Source of the DNA: Finegoldia magna ATCC 53516
GTDB taxonomy: Bacteria; Bacillota; Clostridia; Tissierellales; Peptoniphilaceae
Assembly (NCBI RefSeq): GCF_000159695.1
Contig: NZ_CM000955.1
Span: forward strand, 1,652,524 to 1,716,523
Reading direction: 5' to 3'
Length of the DNA: 64,000 bases
A model generated the notes under the pieces. It was not told the origin of the DNA. It made no database searches and saw only the letters and a program-made list of their open reading frames with translations. Positions 19,446 to 28,520 of the stretch are shown in pieces. A program made the translations under genes and the position numbers. Each line of letters begins with the position of its first letter. Within the stretch, counting starts at the first letter, position 1.

Positions 19446-21818
19446 CTACTTTCTCAATGTTGCGTTGAATTTTTGTTCTAATGAATTTAATATTTCTTCT
19501 TGTATTTTTTCAATAGTTTTGTCTTTTAATGTTTCATCTTTTGATTGATATATAATTCTGTAAGCTAAGCTCTTCTTATCATTATCAACATGTTCACCTT
19601 TATATTCATCGAACAAGTAAACATCTTTAATGATACCATTAGAATGGTTTAGAATTTCTTTTTCAATTTCAATACTTTCTAATTCTCTATCTACAACAAG
19701 AGCTATATCTCTTTCAATTGAAGGGTATTTGCTAATTGGTGAGTAAATCTTTTTGAAATCCATGTGTTTAATTAATTCTGTAAAATGAATTTCTCCAACA
19801 TAAACTCTATTATCAAAGTCATAGTTGTCTCTTACTTCATAACTGATTTCACCAAATGTTGCAATCAATTCACCATGTACCAATATATCAGCACATCTAC
19901 CGCTGTGGTAAGTTTTATTATCTTTGTTTTTTATGATTTCATAATTTTCAATTCCCAATTCGTTAAATAATGCCAAAATCATAGATCTAACATCGTAGAA
20001 ATCATAATCTCCATACATTCCCAAAGCTAATTTTTTAGTTTCTATTCTTTCGTTTCCGACCAAGTGGAAAGTATTGCCCAATTCATATACGCAAATATCT
20101 TTGATTTTATTTTTATAATTCTTAGATAGTATATCCAAAATATTTGGTATAATTGTGGATCTCATCACAGAGAAATCTTCTCCTAGTGGATTGATTAGTT
20201 TAATCAATTTATCATCATCCATTTCAACCATCGCTTTAGAATAAGATTTTGGGCTTATGAACGAATAAGACAACACTTCAAAAGTATTCATAGAATACAA
20301 AGCTTTTTTAGTATTATCTATAGCAATTCTTTCTTCACTCTTAACCCCTCTCTTTAGTTTTCCGATAAGAGGTTTCGCGCCAATTTTCTCAAATGTGTAA
20401 ATTCTTCCAACTTCTTCAATTAAATCTTGATAAATCGAAACGTCTTGTCTGTGGAATGGAACTTTAACTTTGATTTTTTCATCGTCTTCTGACACAATTT
20501 TAAATTCCAATAATTGTAATATATTTTTAATTTCATCGTTCGAAATATCAGATCCTAATAAATCATTGCATTTTTTGAATGATAGTTCTACATCTTCTAA
20601 TTTTTCTTCACATGTAATCACATCTATAGAGTTGTTAATCACAGTGGCATTTGTAATATCTTCAATTAATTTACAAACTCTCAATGATGCTAAATCACAT
20701 AATTGTTGGCTTACACCCTTTTCAAATCTTGTAGAAGCATCAGTTCTTAATGCTAATCTTCGTGATGAAAGTCTAATTGTATCGCTATCAAAACTTGCAG
20801 CTTCAATAAGCACATTAGTAGTATTTGATGTTATTTCCGAATCAAAACCACCCATAATTCCAGCAATACCTAATGTGTTTTCACCGTCACAAATTATTAT
20901 ATCATCTGATAATTCACGTTCAACATCGTCTAATGTTGTGAATTTTTGTGAACCAGATTCTTTTACGATAATTTTCTTATCTGCGATTTTATCCAAATCA
21001 TAGGCGTGAATTGGTTGACCAGTTTCCAACATTACAAAATTTGTAATATCAACTATATTGTTAATAGGTCTAATTCCAGATTGAATAAGTCTATTTTTTA
21101 ACCATTGTGGACTATCTGCTATTTTTACATTTTTTACAACTCTAGCCACATAACGAGTACACTTGTCAGTTTGAATATCAACAGAATTTACATAATCATT
21201 GATATCTTCTTCAAATTTTTTGATTTCTATAGAAGGATATTTGATTTTCTTTCCGAAAGAGGCAGCATATTCTCTTGCCATTCCTAATACGGACAAACAA
21301 TCTGGTCTGTTCGGAGTGATTTCAAACTCAATTATAGGCTCATTGATTTCAAGTGCATTAGTAACAGTTTCACCCATTTTGTTTTCAGATAAAACAGCAA
21401 TTCCATCTTTTGAATTTTTGTCTACAACTGAAGTTTCAAATCCCATTTCTTCAAAACTTGTTAACATTCCAGGGCTCATGATTCCTTTAAGATCAGCTTT
21501 TTTTAAAACAATGTCTCCAGGAAGAGTTGCCCCTACTTGTGCATAACAAACAAACATATCCTCTTTGATATTTTTTGCACCTGTAACTACTTCGATATCT
21601 GAATTTCCAGTATCTAACGTAACTATAGATAATCTATCGGCATTTGGATGCTTATCAATTTTTTTTATTTTAGCTACAATTAATTTGTCGTTTAAATATT
21701 TACTTTTATCTATAAGCGATTCAACGTGACTTCCTGTTTCAGAAAGTCTGTCTGTAATAGTTTTTATTGATTCGTCTACATCGACGTAATCTTTTAGCCA
21801 ATTAATAGGTAATAACAT
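19446..21818 (-). CDS. pheT: Phenylalanyl-tRNA synthetase beta subunit
   Basis: The beta subunit of the (alpha-beta)2 enzyme; it contributes tRNA binding and editing of mischarged Tyr-tRNA. The 790-residue protein starts MLLPINWLKDYVDVDES, followed by the EMAP-II-like tRNA-binding domain (about 40-150, with VVTGAKNI), the B3/4 editing domain (about 210-380, RPINNIVDITNFVM), B5 (about 400-475), the catalytic-like core, and a C-terminal ferredoxin-like anticodon-binding domain (KYPSIERDIALVVD onward). The ATG lies 8 bases after pheS with AGGAGG upstream, so the two subunits are cotranscribed under the Phe T-box. Confidence 0.97.
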   Translation of the reverse strand: MLLPINWLKDYVDVDESIKTITDRLSETGSHVESLIDKSKYLNDKLIVAKIKKIDKHPNADRLSIVTLDTGNSDIEVVTGAKNIKEDMFVCYAQVGATLPGDIVLKKADLKGIMSPGMLTSFEEMGFETSVVDKNSKDGIAVLSENKMGETVTNALEINEPIIEFEITPNRPDCLSVLGMAREYAASFGKKIKYPSIEIKKFEEDINDYVNSVDIQTDKCTRYVARVVKNVKIADSPQWLKNRLIQSGIRPINNIVDITNFVMLETGQPIHAYDLDKIADKKIIVKESGSQKFTTLDDVERELSDDIIICDGENTLGIAGIMGGFDSEITSNTTNVLIEAASFDSDTIRLSSRRLALRTDASTRFEKGVSQQLCDLASLRVCKLIEDITNATVINNSIDVITCEEKLEDVELSFKKCNDLLGSDISNDEIKNILQLLEFKIVSEDDEKIKVKVPFHRQDVSIYQDLIEEVGRIYTFEKIGAKPLIGKLKRGVKSEERIAIDNTKKALYSMNTFEVLSYSFISPKSYSKAMVEMDDDKLIKLINPLGEDFSVMRSTIIPNILDILSKNYKNKIKDICVYELGNTFHLVGNERIETKKLALGMYGDYDFYDVRSMILALFNELGIENYEIIKNKDNKTYHSGRCADILVHGELIATFGEISYEVRDNYDFDNRVYVGEIHFTELIKHMDFKKIYSPISKYPSIERDIALVVDRELESIEIEKEILNHSNGIIKDVYLFDEYKGEHVDNDKKSLAYRIIYQSKDETLKDKTIEKIQEEILNSLEQKFNATLRK

Positions 21819-21826
21819 ATTTCCTC

Positions 21827-22849
21827 CTAGAATTGTTCCAAAAATCTCTTATCGTTATCGTACAACAATCTTATATTGTCGATTTTGTGTTTTACCATTG
21901 TAATCCTGTCAACTCCCATACCAAATGCAAATCCAGTATAAACTTCAGGATCTATTCCACAATTTCTTAAAACATTTGGATGAACCATTCCACATCCTAA
22001 AAGCTCCATGCTCCAACCTGTATCATTGCAACTTGGGCATCCTTCGCCTTTACAATCGAAGCAAGTAACATCTACTTCCATTGAAGGTTCTGTAAATGGA
22101 AAATAATGTGGTCTGAATCTAGTTTCTATTTCTTCACCAAATAAGTTTTTGATGAAAATATTGATTGTATCCATTAAGTTAGCCATAGTAACGCCTTTAT
22201 CTACAACCAATCCTTCAATTTGATGGAACATTGGTGAATGTGTATCATCTACATCATCAAATCTAAAAGTTCTTCCCGCTGAAACCATTCTAATAGGTGG
22301 CTTTTGAGCCTTCATAGTTCTGATTTGTACGCTTGATGTGTGTGGTCTAAGTACAGTTTTATCATCCAAATAAAAAGTATCAGATAAAGATCTTGAAGGG
22401 TGATATTTTGGTGAATTCAATAAATCGAATGTATTTTCAACTGTATCAATCTCAGGACCATCCACAATATCAAATCCCATTGTTTGGAATAAATTTTCCA
22501 ATTGGATTATAGTTTCATTAAGTGGATGTCTGTGAGAAATTTCTCTGACACCTCTATTTGCAGTTACATCTATTTCTTCTTCTTTTAATTTTATCTTTTT
22601 TTGCTCTTGTTTTAATTGTTCAAATTTATTGGACAACAATTCTTCTATTTCAGATCTAACTTCATTTGCTAATTGTCCCATAATCGGTCTTTCTTCTTTA
22701 GAAAGTTTACCCATATTTCTTAGAACAAGTGTCAAATCACCTTTTTTGCCAAGAACTTTTACTCTAATATCTTCTAAAGATTTTAAATCACTGGCATTGT
22801 CGATTAAACCGACAGTTTCTTCTTTAATTTTTAAAATTTCTTCTTTCAT
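21827..22849 (-). CDS. pheS: Phenylalanyl-tRNA synthetase alpha subunit
   Basis: Catalytic subunit of PheRS (class II), 340 residues. An N-terminal coiled coil (about 1-85) is followed by the class II core: motif 2 in RMVSAGRTFRFDDVDDTHSP (about 200-219), and motif 3 in GFAFGMGVDRITMVKHKI near the C-terminus. The start is the ATG at 22847-22849, five bases after AAGGAG; the frame stays open for six more codons into the leader but lacks a site there. Cysteines in CFDCKGEGCPSCNDTGW (about 274-290) form the zinc-like knuckle seen in many bacterial PheS. It is controlled by the T-box directly upstream. Confidence 0.97.
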   Translation of the reverse strand: MKEEILKIKEETVGLIDNASDLKSLEDIRVKVLGKKGDLTLVLRNMGKLSKEERPIMGQLANEVRSEIEELLSNKFEQLKQEQKKIKLKEEEIDVTANRGVREISHRHPLNETIIQLENLFQTMGFDIVDGPEIDTVENTFDLLNSPKYHPSRSLSDTFYLDDKTVLRPHTSSVQIRTMKAQKPPIRMVSAGRTFRFDDVDDTHSPMFHQIEGLVVDKGVTMANLMDTINIFIKNLFGEEIETRFRPHYFPFTEPSMEVDVTCFDCKGEGCPSCNDTGWSMELLGCGMVHPNVLRNCGIDPEVYTGFAFGMGVDRITMVKHKIDNIRLLYDNDKRFLEQF

Positions 22850-22869
22850 TATTTTCTCCTTAAACAATA

Positions 22870-23070
22870 AAAAAATCCCTCATCCCGTATGGGACGAAAG
22901 ATTGTATTTCCGCGGTACCACCCAATTTATGATAACATCACTCGTAAGTTTAACGCACTCTATACGGCTATATCAGCAACTTCAAAGCGAACCAACAAAA
23001 TTCGATAAATATGTCACACCAACCCATATCTCTCTGTGTATCTAGTTTTGTATTTTCTTCTTCAACATTT
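22870..23070 (-). promoter_or_regulatory. T-box leader of pheST (Phe specifier)
   Basis: On the minus strand: AGAGAG stem I element, GGTTGGTGTGA, specifier TTC at 22989-22991 followed by GCTTTGAAG, T-box core GGGTGGTACCGCG (22911-22923), and a terminator hairpin (about 22876-22897) with a run of seven T. UGGU in the core pairs with the A discriminator of tRNA-Phe. It likely governs the whole downstream run to the TPR gene. Confidence 0.94.
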
Positions 23071-23076
23071 TTAATT

Positions 23077-23105
23077 ATTGTATAATATAACTACTAATTT
23101 GTCAA
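23077..23105 (-). promoter_or_regulatory. Sigma-A promoter of the pheST leader
   Basis: TTGACA (23100-23105), 17-base spacer, TACAAT (23077-23082). It overlaps the 3' end of the rRNA methyltransferase gene. Confidence 0.85.
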
Positions 23106-23825
23106 TTTTGATAGGTAAAACATACTCAAACTTGCAGCTATTGAAGCATTTAATGATTCTGTAACATTATCCATAGGAATTATCAAAAATTCATCAGCGT
23201 ATTTTTTAATTTCATCACTAATTCCATTTGCTTCATTTCCAATTATTAGAACATGTTTTTCTTTGTCTTTAATTTCTAGAATACTTTTAGAATTCTTCTC
23301 CAATGATGTCTCGTAAATTTTAAATCCATTTGATTTATAATTTTCTAGCACATGTATGCTTTCATATGAAATATTTATTCTAAATAAGCTGCCCATAGCA
23401 CTTCTAATAGTTTTCAGATTATAAATATCGCAACTATTGTCAGATAAAATAATATTATTATAACCGAACGCTTCAGCACTTCTGATTATTGTTCCCAAAT
23501 TTCCTGGATCGTTAATGCATTCCAAAAAAAGTATTTTATCTGTATAATTATCTTTTTTTTCAATAAAATCTACTACACAAATTATACCTTCAGGATTATT
23601 CATTTCGCTGAGACTGTTGAAAGTTTTTGAATCAAAACAAACACAACCATCAATCAAATCTTCCCCTTCTCTGAGTATGATTTGCTTGATATTTAAATTT
23701 GATTTAATCGCTTCTTCATAAAGTTTATAGCCTTCTATTACAAACTCGTTATACTTGTATCTATATTTCTTCTTATAAAGTGATTTTACGTGCTTGTATA
23801 TTTTATTTGAAGTAGAGGTTATCAT
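23094..23825 (-). CDS. SpoU/TrmH-family RNA 2'-O-methyltransferase
   Basis: A 243-residue SPOUT methyltransferase that probably methylates a ribose in 23S rRNA (or tRNA) with SAM. The N-terminal substrate-binding region (about 1-85, KYRYKYNEFVIEGYKLYEEA) is followed by the knotted SPOUT core: motif 1 CINDPGNLGTIIRSAEAFG (about 108-126), motif 2 HVLIIGNEANGISDE (about 192-206) and motif 3 IPMDNVTESLNASIAASL (about 216-233). The start is the ATG at 23823-23825 with AGGTGAT upstream, inside the ktrA coding end, so the longer frame is not needed. Exact target nucleotide cannot be read from sequence. Confidence 0.88.
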   Translation of the reverse strand: MITSTSNKIYKHVKSLYKKKYRYKYNEFVIEGYKLYEEAIKSNLNIKQIILREGEDLIDGCVCFDSKTFNSLSEMNNPEGIICVVDFIEKKDNYTDKILFLECINDPGNLGTIIRSAEAFGYNNIILSDNSCDIYNLKTIRSAMGSLFRINISYESIHVLENYKSNGFKIYETSLEKNSKSILEIKDKEKHVLIIGNEANGISDEIKKYADEFLIIPMDNVTESLNASIAASLSMFYLSKLTN

Positions 23826-24480
23826 CTTTATCACCTGTTTCAGTAATTTTCTCCAAATCTTTATTTGATCCAATTACTATCAAGTAATCTTCAAACTTTA
23901 CTGTATATTCCGGTGAAGGGTTAATATTCATTTCTCCATTATTCTTAACAGCAACAACATTAATACCGTATTTACTTCTAATTCCGATATCTATGAAGTT
24001 CTTTCCTATCCATTCTTTTTTTGGAGTAATCTCTGCAATTGAATAATCATCTGTAAATTCAATATAATCGAAAATTTGATCACTTATCAAACTCTTAGCA
24101 AGTCTTACTGCTGAATCATTTTCTGGAATGATTGCCCTATCTGCCCCTACTTTGAGCAAAATATTGCCGTGAAGAGTATCCTTAGCCTTTGTGATTACCT
24201 TCTTAACACCTAATTTTTTACAAACTACAGTAGATAGAATCGATGCTTCAAAATTCGAAGATATTGCAACTATTGCCACATCGAAATTCCCAACACCAAC
24301 TGAACTCAATGAATTTTCTGTCAAATGTTCAATATACACTGCGTGAGTAACAATACGACTCATTTCATCTACAGTATCTTCATTATTATCTATTAATAAT
24401 ACTTCGTGGCCTGTATTGGATAATTCAATAGCACATGCTCTACCAAATCTACCACAGCCAACTACTACAAATTGTTTCAT
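23803..24480 (-). CDS. ktrA: Potassium channel regulatory subunit KtrA (RCK, TrkA family)
   Basis: KtrA is the cytosolic octameric RCK ring that gates KtrB in response to ATP/NAD and, in Firmicutes, c-di-AMP. The 225-residue protein has a Rossmann fold with VVGCGRFGRACAIEL (about 4-18) and the acidic ribose-binding LLIDNNEDTVD, followed by a TrkA-C domain (about 140-220, YGINVVAVKNNGEM...VKFEDYLIVIGSNKDLEKI) that is the c-di-AMP-binding type in this family. It lies 9 bases after ktrB and its end overlaps the methyltransferase start by 23 bases. Confidence 0.92.
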   Translation of the reverse strand: MKQFVVVGCGRFGRACAIELSNTGHEVLLIDNNEDTVDEMSRIVTHAVYIEHLTENSLSSVGVGNFDVAIVAISSNFEASILSTVVCKKLGVKKVITKAKDTLHGNILLKVGADRAIIPENDSAVRLAKSLISDQIFDYIEFTDDYSIAEITPKKEWIGKNFIDIGIRSKYGINVVAVKNNGEMNINPSPEYTVKFEDYLIVIGSNKDLEKITETGDKDDNLYFK

Positions 24481-24489
24481 AATTAAAAC

Positions 24490-25824
24490 CTAACCTATTA
24501 TAATATTTTCATGAGCTTCTTTGTAAGCTTTCTTGTTCTTTGTATTAGACAACGCAAATAGAATAGTTAATGATCCCACTCTACCTATATACATCGTGGA
24601 AATTATCAAAATCTTAGAGATAATATTTAAAGTTGGTGTTAAACTTCTTGTTAAACCAACTGTACCAAATGCGCTTACTACTTCGTAAACTACATCTAAA
24701 TATTTTGCTTTATCTATAACTAAAATTGCAAATGTAACAAAAATTACCCAAACCATAGATAAAGTAATTATAGCTAAAGCTTTTTTTACTTGTGAGAATC
24801 TAATTCTACGGTTGAATACTTCTACATCTTCTTGACCTTTAATTTCGCTCAATGCAACAATAATTAACAGTGCAAATGTTGTCGTTTTAATACCTCCTGC
24901 AGTTCCTGCTGGAGATCCACCAATAAACATATTCAATATAGACAACACACTTGAACTGTCCAATAATTTTGATTGATCAATTGATGCAAAACCAGCTGTC
25001 CTTAAAGTCACAGCTTGAAAAACCGAATTAGATATCTTGTCTGCCAAGCTTAAATTGCCAATTGTTTCTGGATTCAAAAATTCCATTGCTAAAATTAAAA
25101 CTGATGTTATAGATAACATCAACACAGTTGTTGTAAGTACAATTTTTGAATGTAATGAATATTTCTTAAAATCAAAACCATTGTGCAACACATCAAGTAT
25201 TACATTAAAACCAATACCACCTATTACTATTAAAAGTCCAATTACTAACAAAATAAAAAAGTTAGTATTTATATCAATTAAAGAATTTGGTCCCAGAATA
25301 TCAAATCCTGCATTACAAAAAGCTGAAATTGAATGGAAGAAACTATAAAAAATTCCTTTGAAACCATACATTGGTATAAATTTCGTCATCAGTAAAAAAG
25401 CACCAATTGTTTCGATAGAAAAAGTAGATATCAGTATATATCTAATTAGTTTTACCATTCCTTGCATATCAATACTATTTGTTTGTTCTTTAATAATTAA
25501 TCTATCTTTTAAAGTAATTCTTCTTCCCATGACAAGTGCAATTAAAGTTGCAAATGTCATAAAACCTAGTCCGCCCATTTGGATTAAAATGATAATAATT
25601 AATTTCCCCAAAACGCTCCAAGCGCTATATGTTGCAACTGTAACAAGACCTGTTACACATACGGCAGATGTTGCTGTAAACAAACAATCAATGTATGGAA
25701 CCTTTGTTGCATTTTGACTTATAGGTAATGACAATAATAATGATCCTACTATAATCAAAAAAAGGAAACTTAGAATCAACACCAATGGCGGATTGTCTTC
25801 TAAATATTTTTTTAAATGTTTCAT
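24490..25824 (-). CDS. ktrB: Na+-coupled potassium transporter subunit KtrB (TrkH family)
   Basis: Integral membrane K+ translocating subunit. The 444-residue protein has four tandem TM-P-TM repeats with selectivity-loop sequences such as SAVCVTGLVTVAT (about 55-67), AFCNAGFDILG (about 170), TLRTAGFASID (about 275) and SAFGTVGLTRSLTP (about 390), each with the conserved glycine. The start is probably the ATG at 25822-25824; a TTG two codons earlier is possible, and no strong Shine-Dalgarno is visible for either. It is followed by ktrA and preceded by the asnA terminator. Confidence 0.93.
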   Translation of the reverse strand: MKHLKKYLEDNPPLVLILSFLFLIIVGSLLLSLPISQNATKVPYIDCLFTATSAVCVTGLVTVATYSAWSVLGKLIIIILIQMGGLGFMTFATLIALVMGRRITLKDRLIIKEQTNSIDMQGMVKLIRYILISTFSIETIGAFLLMTKFIPMYGFKGIFYSFFHSISAFCNAGFDILGPNSLIDINTNFFILLVIGLLIVIGGIGFNVILDVLHNGFDFKKYSLHSKIVLTTTVLMLSITSVLILAMEFLNPETIGNLSLADKISNSVFQAVTLRTAGFASIDQSKLLDSSSVLSILNMFIGGSPAGTAGGIKTTTFALLIIVALSEIKGQEDVEVFNRRIRFSQVKKALAIITLSMVWVIFVTFAILVIDKAKYLDVVYEVVSAFGTVGLTRSLTPTLNIISKILIISTMYIGRVGSLTILFALSNTKNKKAYKEAHENIIIG

Positions 25825-25883
25825 AAACAAATCATACTACAAAAGAATTTAAAAGTAAAACAAATTATTGAACATTTTACAAA

Positions 25884-25921
25884 AAAAGAGTTACTTATTT
25901 ATTCAAATAAATAACTCTTTT
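25884..25921 (-). terminator. Terminator after asnA
   Basis: Near-perfect inverted repeat (AAAAGAGTTA ... TAACTCTTTT with a TTATTT/AAATAA inner stem), flanked by A-runs and T-runs, 12 bases after the asnA stop. It could act in both directions. Confidence 0.88.
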
Positions 25922-25932
25922 GTAAAATACGA

Positions 25933-26943
25933 TTATAATAATTTAATTCCCAATTTATCACATTCTTCTAACATATTTTTAGGCCAAATTGATGATTGAA
26001 CTTCTCCGATATGAGCTTTTTGTAAGAAGAACATACAAATTCTAGATTGACCAATACCTCCACCTATAGATTGAGGAAGTAAATCATTAAGTAGCATTTG
26101 ATGATATTCCAAGTTTTTTCTATCATTATTTTGTTTTTTGTCTAATTGATATATCAATCTATCTTTATCTACTCTAATTCCCATAGAGCTTAATTCAAGG
26201 CAATTGTCTAAAACAGGATTATAAACTAAAATATCTCCATTTAAACTCCAGTCATCATAATCTGGAGATCTGTCGGAATGAGATTTTCCAGATTTTAATG
26301 CATCACCAATTCCAATCAAAAACACTGATCCATATTTTTTTGTAATCAAATTTTCTCTTTCATCTGGAGTATTATTTGGATACATCTCTTCTAATTCTTC
26401 AGTAGTTACAAAAGTAATCTCATCTCTAAGTATTTTTTCATAGTCGTCATAAGAATTAACCAACATTGTTTGAGTGTCCAAGAAACATTGATAGATGTTT
26501 CTTACCGTATCCTTTAAAAATTCAACATTTCTGTCTTCTTTTGAAATTACTTTTTCCCAATCCCATTGATCTACATATAATGAATGCGTGTTGTCGCAAA
26601 TTTCTGATGGTCTGATGGCATTCATATCTGTATAAATTCCTTCACCAACTGGAATCTCATAATTTTTCAATGCAATTCTCTTCCATTTTGCAAGTGATTG
26701 GACGATTTCCAACCTACTCATCGAACCATCTTCCAAGAATTCAAAACCTACAGGTTTTTCGATACCATTTAAGTTATCGTTAATTCCAGTATTAGCTCTA
26801 ACAAATAATGGTGCCGAAACTCTAGTCAAATTTAAAGTTTCTGACAACCTATATTGAAAAAAATCTTTGATAATTTTAATTGCTTTTTGTGTTTCTAATA
26901 AATCCAAAGAGGACTTGTATCCTTTCGGTACTTGTAATTCCAT
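25933..26943 (-). CDS. asnA: Aspartate-ammonia ligase (ammonia-dependent asparagine synthetase)
   Basis: AsnA makes asparagine from aspartate, ATP and ammonia; it has a class II aminoacyl-tRNA-synthetase-like fold. The 336-residue length is normal. Recognisable segments are LNLTRVSAPLFVRANTGIND (about 38-57), GIYTDMNAIRPSE (about 102-114), the catalytic SLYVDQWDWEKVI (about 122-134), and SIGGGIGQSRICMFFLQKAHIGE at the C-terminus. GGAGAATTTT precedes the ATG. It is monocistronic, with its own promoter and a downstream terminator. Ammonia dependence fits an organism that ferments amino acids. Confidence 0.97.
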   Translation of the reverse strand: MELQVPKGYKSSLDLLETQKAIKIIKDFFQYRLSETLNLTRVSAPLFVRANTGINDNLNGIEKPVGFEFLEDGSMSRLEIVQSLAKWKRIALKNYEIPVGEGIYTDMNAIRPSEICDNTHSLYVDQWDWEKVISKEDRNVEFLKDTVRNIYQCFLDTQTMLVNSYDDYEKILRDEITFVTTEELEEMYPNNTPDERENLITKKYGSVFLIGIGDALKSGKSHSDRSPDYDDWSLNGDILVYNPVLDNCLELSSMGIRVDKDRLIYQLDKKQNNDRKNLEYHQMLLNDLLPQSIGGGIGQSRICMFFLQKAHIGEVQSSIWPKNMLEECDKLGIKLL

Positions 26944-26980
26944 AAAATTCTCCTTTATTCAAAATTAACCATATTCTATT

Positions 26981-27008
26981 ATTATATCAAACATACGAAA
27001 TATGTAAA
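26981..27008 (-). promoter_or_regulatory. asnA promoter with internal inverted repeat
   Basis: TTTACA (27003-27008), 16-base spacer, TATAAT (26981-26986). The spacer and -35 overlap the inverted repeat ACATATTTCGTATGT (26991-27005), a possible repressor site. Confidence 0.6.
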
Positions 27009-27036
27009 ATATTTTTTAATCTGCTTTTACCGCACT

Positions 27037-27064
27037 AAAAAAAGCACCTTGATAGATGCTTTTT
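27037..27064 (-). terminator. Terminator after spoVG
   Basis: AAAAGCA / TGCTTTT stem with a run of seven T on the minus strand, beginning 4 bases after the spoVG stop. Confidence 0.85.
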
Positions 27065-27067
27065 GTA

Positions 27068-27388
27068 CTATTCATTTTCTGCAGTTTCTATATTTTCTTC
27101 AGTCACTGGCTCAGTTTCATCAGAAGATTGCTTTTCAAATTCTTCGTTGTATTTATTGATAACTGCTACTTCAATTTTTTCTCTGGCTGGAGAACTAATT
27201 GGATGAGCTATGTCACGATATTTATCATTACCGATTTTTCTACTAGGCATAGCCAAGAATAAACCATCTTCACCTTCAATAACTTTGATGTCATGAATTA
27301 CTATTTCATCATCAAAAGTAACAGAAGCGATAGCTTTTAATCTGTTATCAATATTTAATATTTTAACTCTAACATCTGTAATTTGCAT
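27068..27388 (-). CDS. spoVG: SpoVG family RNA/DNA-binding regulator
   Basis: SpoVG is a small nucleic-acid-binding regulator conserved in Firmicutes, including non-sporulating cocci, where it affects virulence, cell-wall and carbon genes. The 106-residue protein shows the whole family core: MQITDVRVKILNIDNRLKAI, then HDIKVIEGEDGLFLAMPS and RDIAHPISSPAREKI. The acidic C-terminal tail (about 85-106) is variable in the family. The start is the ATG at 27386-27388, with GGTGAGG upstream; the longer open frame reaches into the promoter. Its presence does not imply sporulation. Confidence 0.95.
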   Translation of the reverse strand: MQITDVRVKILNIDNRLKAIASVTFDDEIVIHDIKVIEGEDGLFLAMPSRKIGNDKYRDIAHPISSPAREKIEVAVINKYNEEFEKQSSDETEPVTEENIETAENE

Positions 27389-27418
27389 AACCTCACCACC
27401 TTGTGTTTTATATATATA

Positions 27419-27447
27419 ATTATACATCTAAAAAAGTCTTTTGTAAA
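27419..27447 (-). promoter_or_regulatory. spoVG promoter
   Basis: TTTACA (27442-27447), 17-base spacer, TATAAT (27419-27424): sigma-A type rather than the sigma-H type used by Bacillus spoVG. Confidence 0.75.
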
Positions 27448-27515
27448 TAAATGTAAATATTAAACAAAACATTTATTAATAATATATTTTTGTGAGATTA
27501 AGGTATCATTAAACA

Positions 27516-28514
27516 TTAAGCATTATCTAGTTTTAAATATATATTTTTCAGTTTTTCTCCAATTCTCTGAACACTTCGTTCTTTAACATATCTATACGCT
27601 TCTTCAACAGTAGAATTTTTGCCATTTATTATATTAACAATTTTATTTTTAAACTCATCATTGGTTTTCGCTTTGATAACTTCTTTACCATCAGTAAACA
27701 TATCTTCGTAAATTTTAATGTCTCTTACCAAAACTTTTATTTTAGATGCAAAAGCCTCTAATAGTACAATTCCTTCTGTTTCTTCTCTGGTCATAAATAG
27801 AAACAAATCACTTCCATGATAACAATCTACCAGTTCCTTTTGATCAACATATCCTGCCATAATTACATTATCTGGTTTGTTTTTTATAGCTTTTTTAATA
27901 TGAGAAGTCAATAGTTTTGGATTAGTGTGTCCAAACCAGATAAATTTGTATTGAGGGAGCTTTGTAGCAACTTCTATAAAATCATCTAGTCCTTTTCTCT
28001 TCATCAAATGTCCAACAGAAATTATAACTTTATCATCATCTTTCAAATTATATTTTTCTCTGAATCTTTTTCTGCTATTTTCATCGCCTTTAAATTTGTC
28101 AAGATCTATTCCATTTGATAAGCTGTATATTTTCTTATTAATCCCATATCCTTCGAGTATGTTTTTCGAATATTGTGACGGAGTTATAATAATATCTCCA
28201 ATGTTGTAGCAACTAATAATCCATTTTTTAAAAAGTCCGCTCAATAAATTTGCTCCACGAAAAGAATTTCTAAAATCTTCCATAGTAGAATGTCCATAAT
28301 AAATAACTTTCTTCCCTTGCTTCTTTGCTTTTCGACCGAAACTTTTTGATTTTGGCATTATTGTGTTTATATGAACAATATCATAATCGTCATTTTCGTC
28401 TGTTGTGTAGTCAATATTATTTAGTTTCAAAGCTTTTTCTTGGTGTTCAATTGCTTGACCAACACCGCTTTGCTTTACTAAATCATAATCACCTTTGTAT
28501 ATCAAAATTTTCAT
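27516..28514 (-). CDS. GT4-family glycosyltransferase (third gene of envelope cassette)
   Basis: A 332-residue GT-B glycosyltransferase. The nucleotide-sugar-binding C-terminal domain contains ISVGHLMKRKGLDDFIEVA (about 165-183) and the family EX7E motif in FMTREETEGIVLLEAFASK (about 241-259, both glutamates present). No signal or membrane segment is seen, so it probably acts at the inner membrane face. It is the last gene after a TVP38 protein and another GT4 enzyme. The group resembles those that make di-glycosyl-diacylglycerol anchors for lipoteichoic acid-like polymers, but the acceptor cannot be read from sequence. Confidence 0.8.
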   Translation of the reverse strand: MKILIYKGDYDLVKQSGVGQAIEHQEKALKLNNIDYTTDENDDYDIVHINTIMPKSKSFGRKAKKQGKKVIYYGHSTMEDFRNSFRGANLLSGLFKKWIISCYNIGDIIITPSQYSKNILEGYGINKKIYSLSNGIDLDKFKGDENSRKRFREKYNLKDDDKVIISVGHLMKRKGLDDFIEVATKLPQYKFIWFGHTNPKLLTSHIKKAIKNKPDNVIMAGYVDQKELVDCYHGSDLFLFMTREETEGIVLLEAFASKIKVLVRDIKIYEDMFTDGKEVIKAKTNDEFKNKIVNIINGKNSTVEEAYRYVKERSVQRIGEKLKNIYLKLDNA

Positions 28515-28520
28515 CTATTA

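Noticed and set aside
20470-21003. Long plus-strand open frame opposite pheT
   Set aside because: It is a Ser/Ile-rich shadow of pheT with no ribosome-binding site or recognisable motif; similar antisense frames occur opposite glyA, groEL and murJ.
27068-27388. spoVG as evidence of a sporulating organism
   Set aside because: SpoVG is widespread in non-sporulating Firmicutes and no other sporulation gene is in the window.
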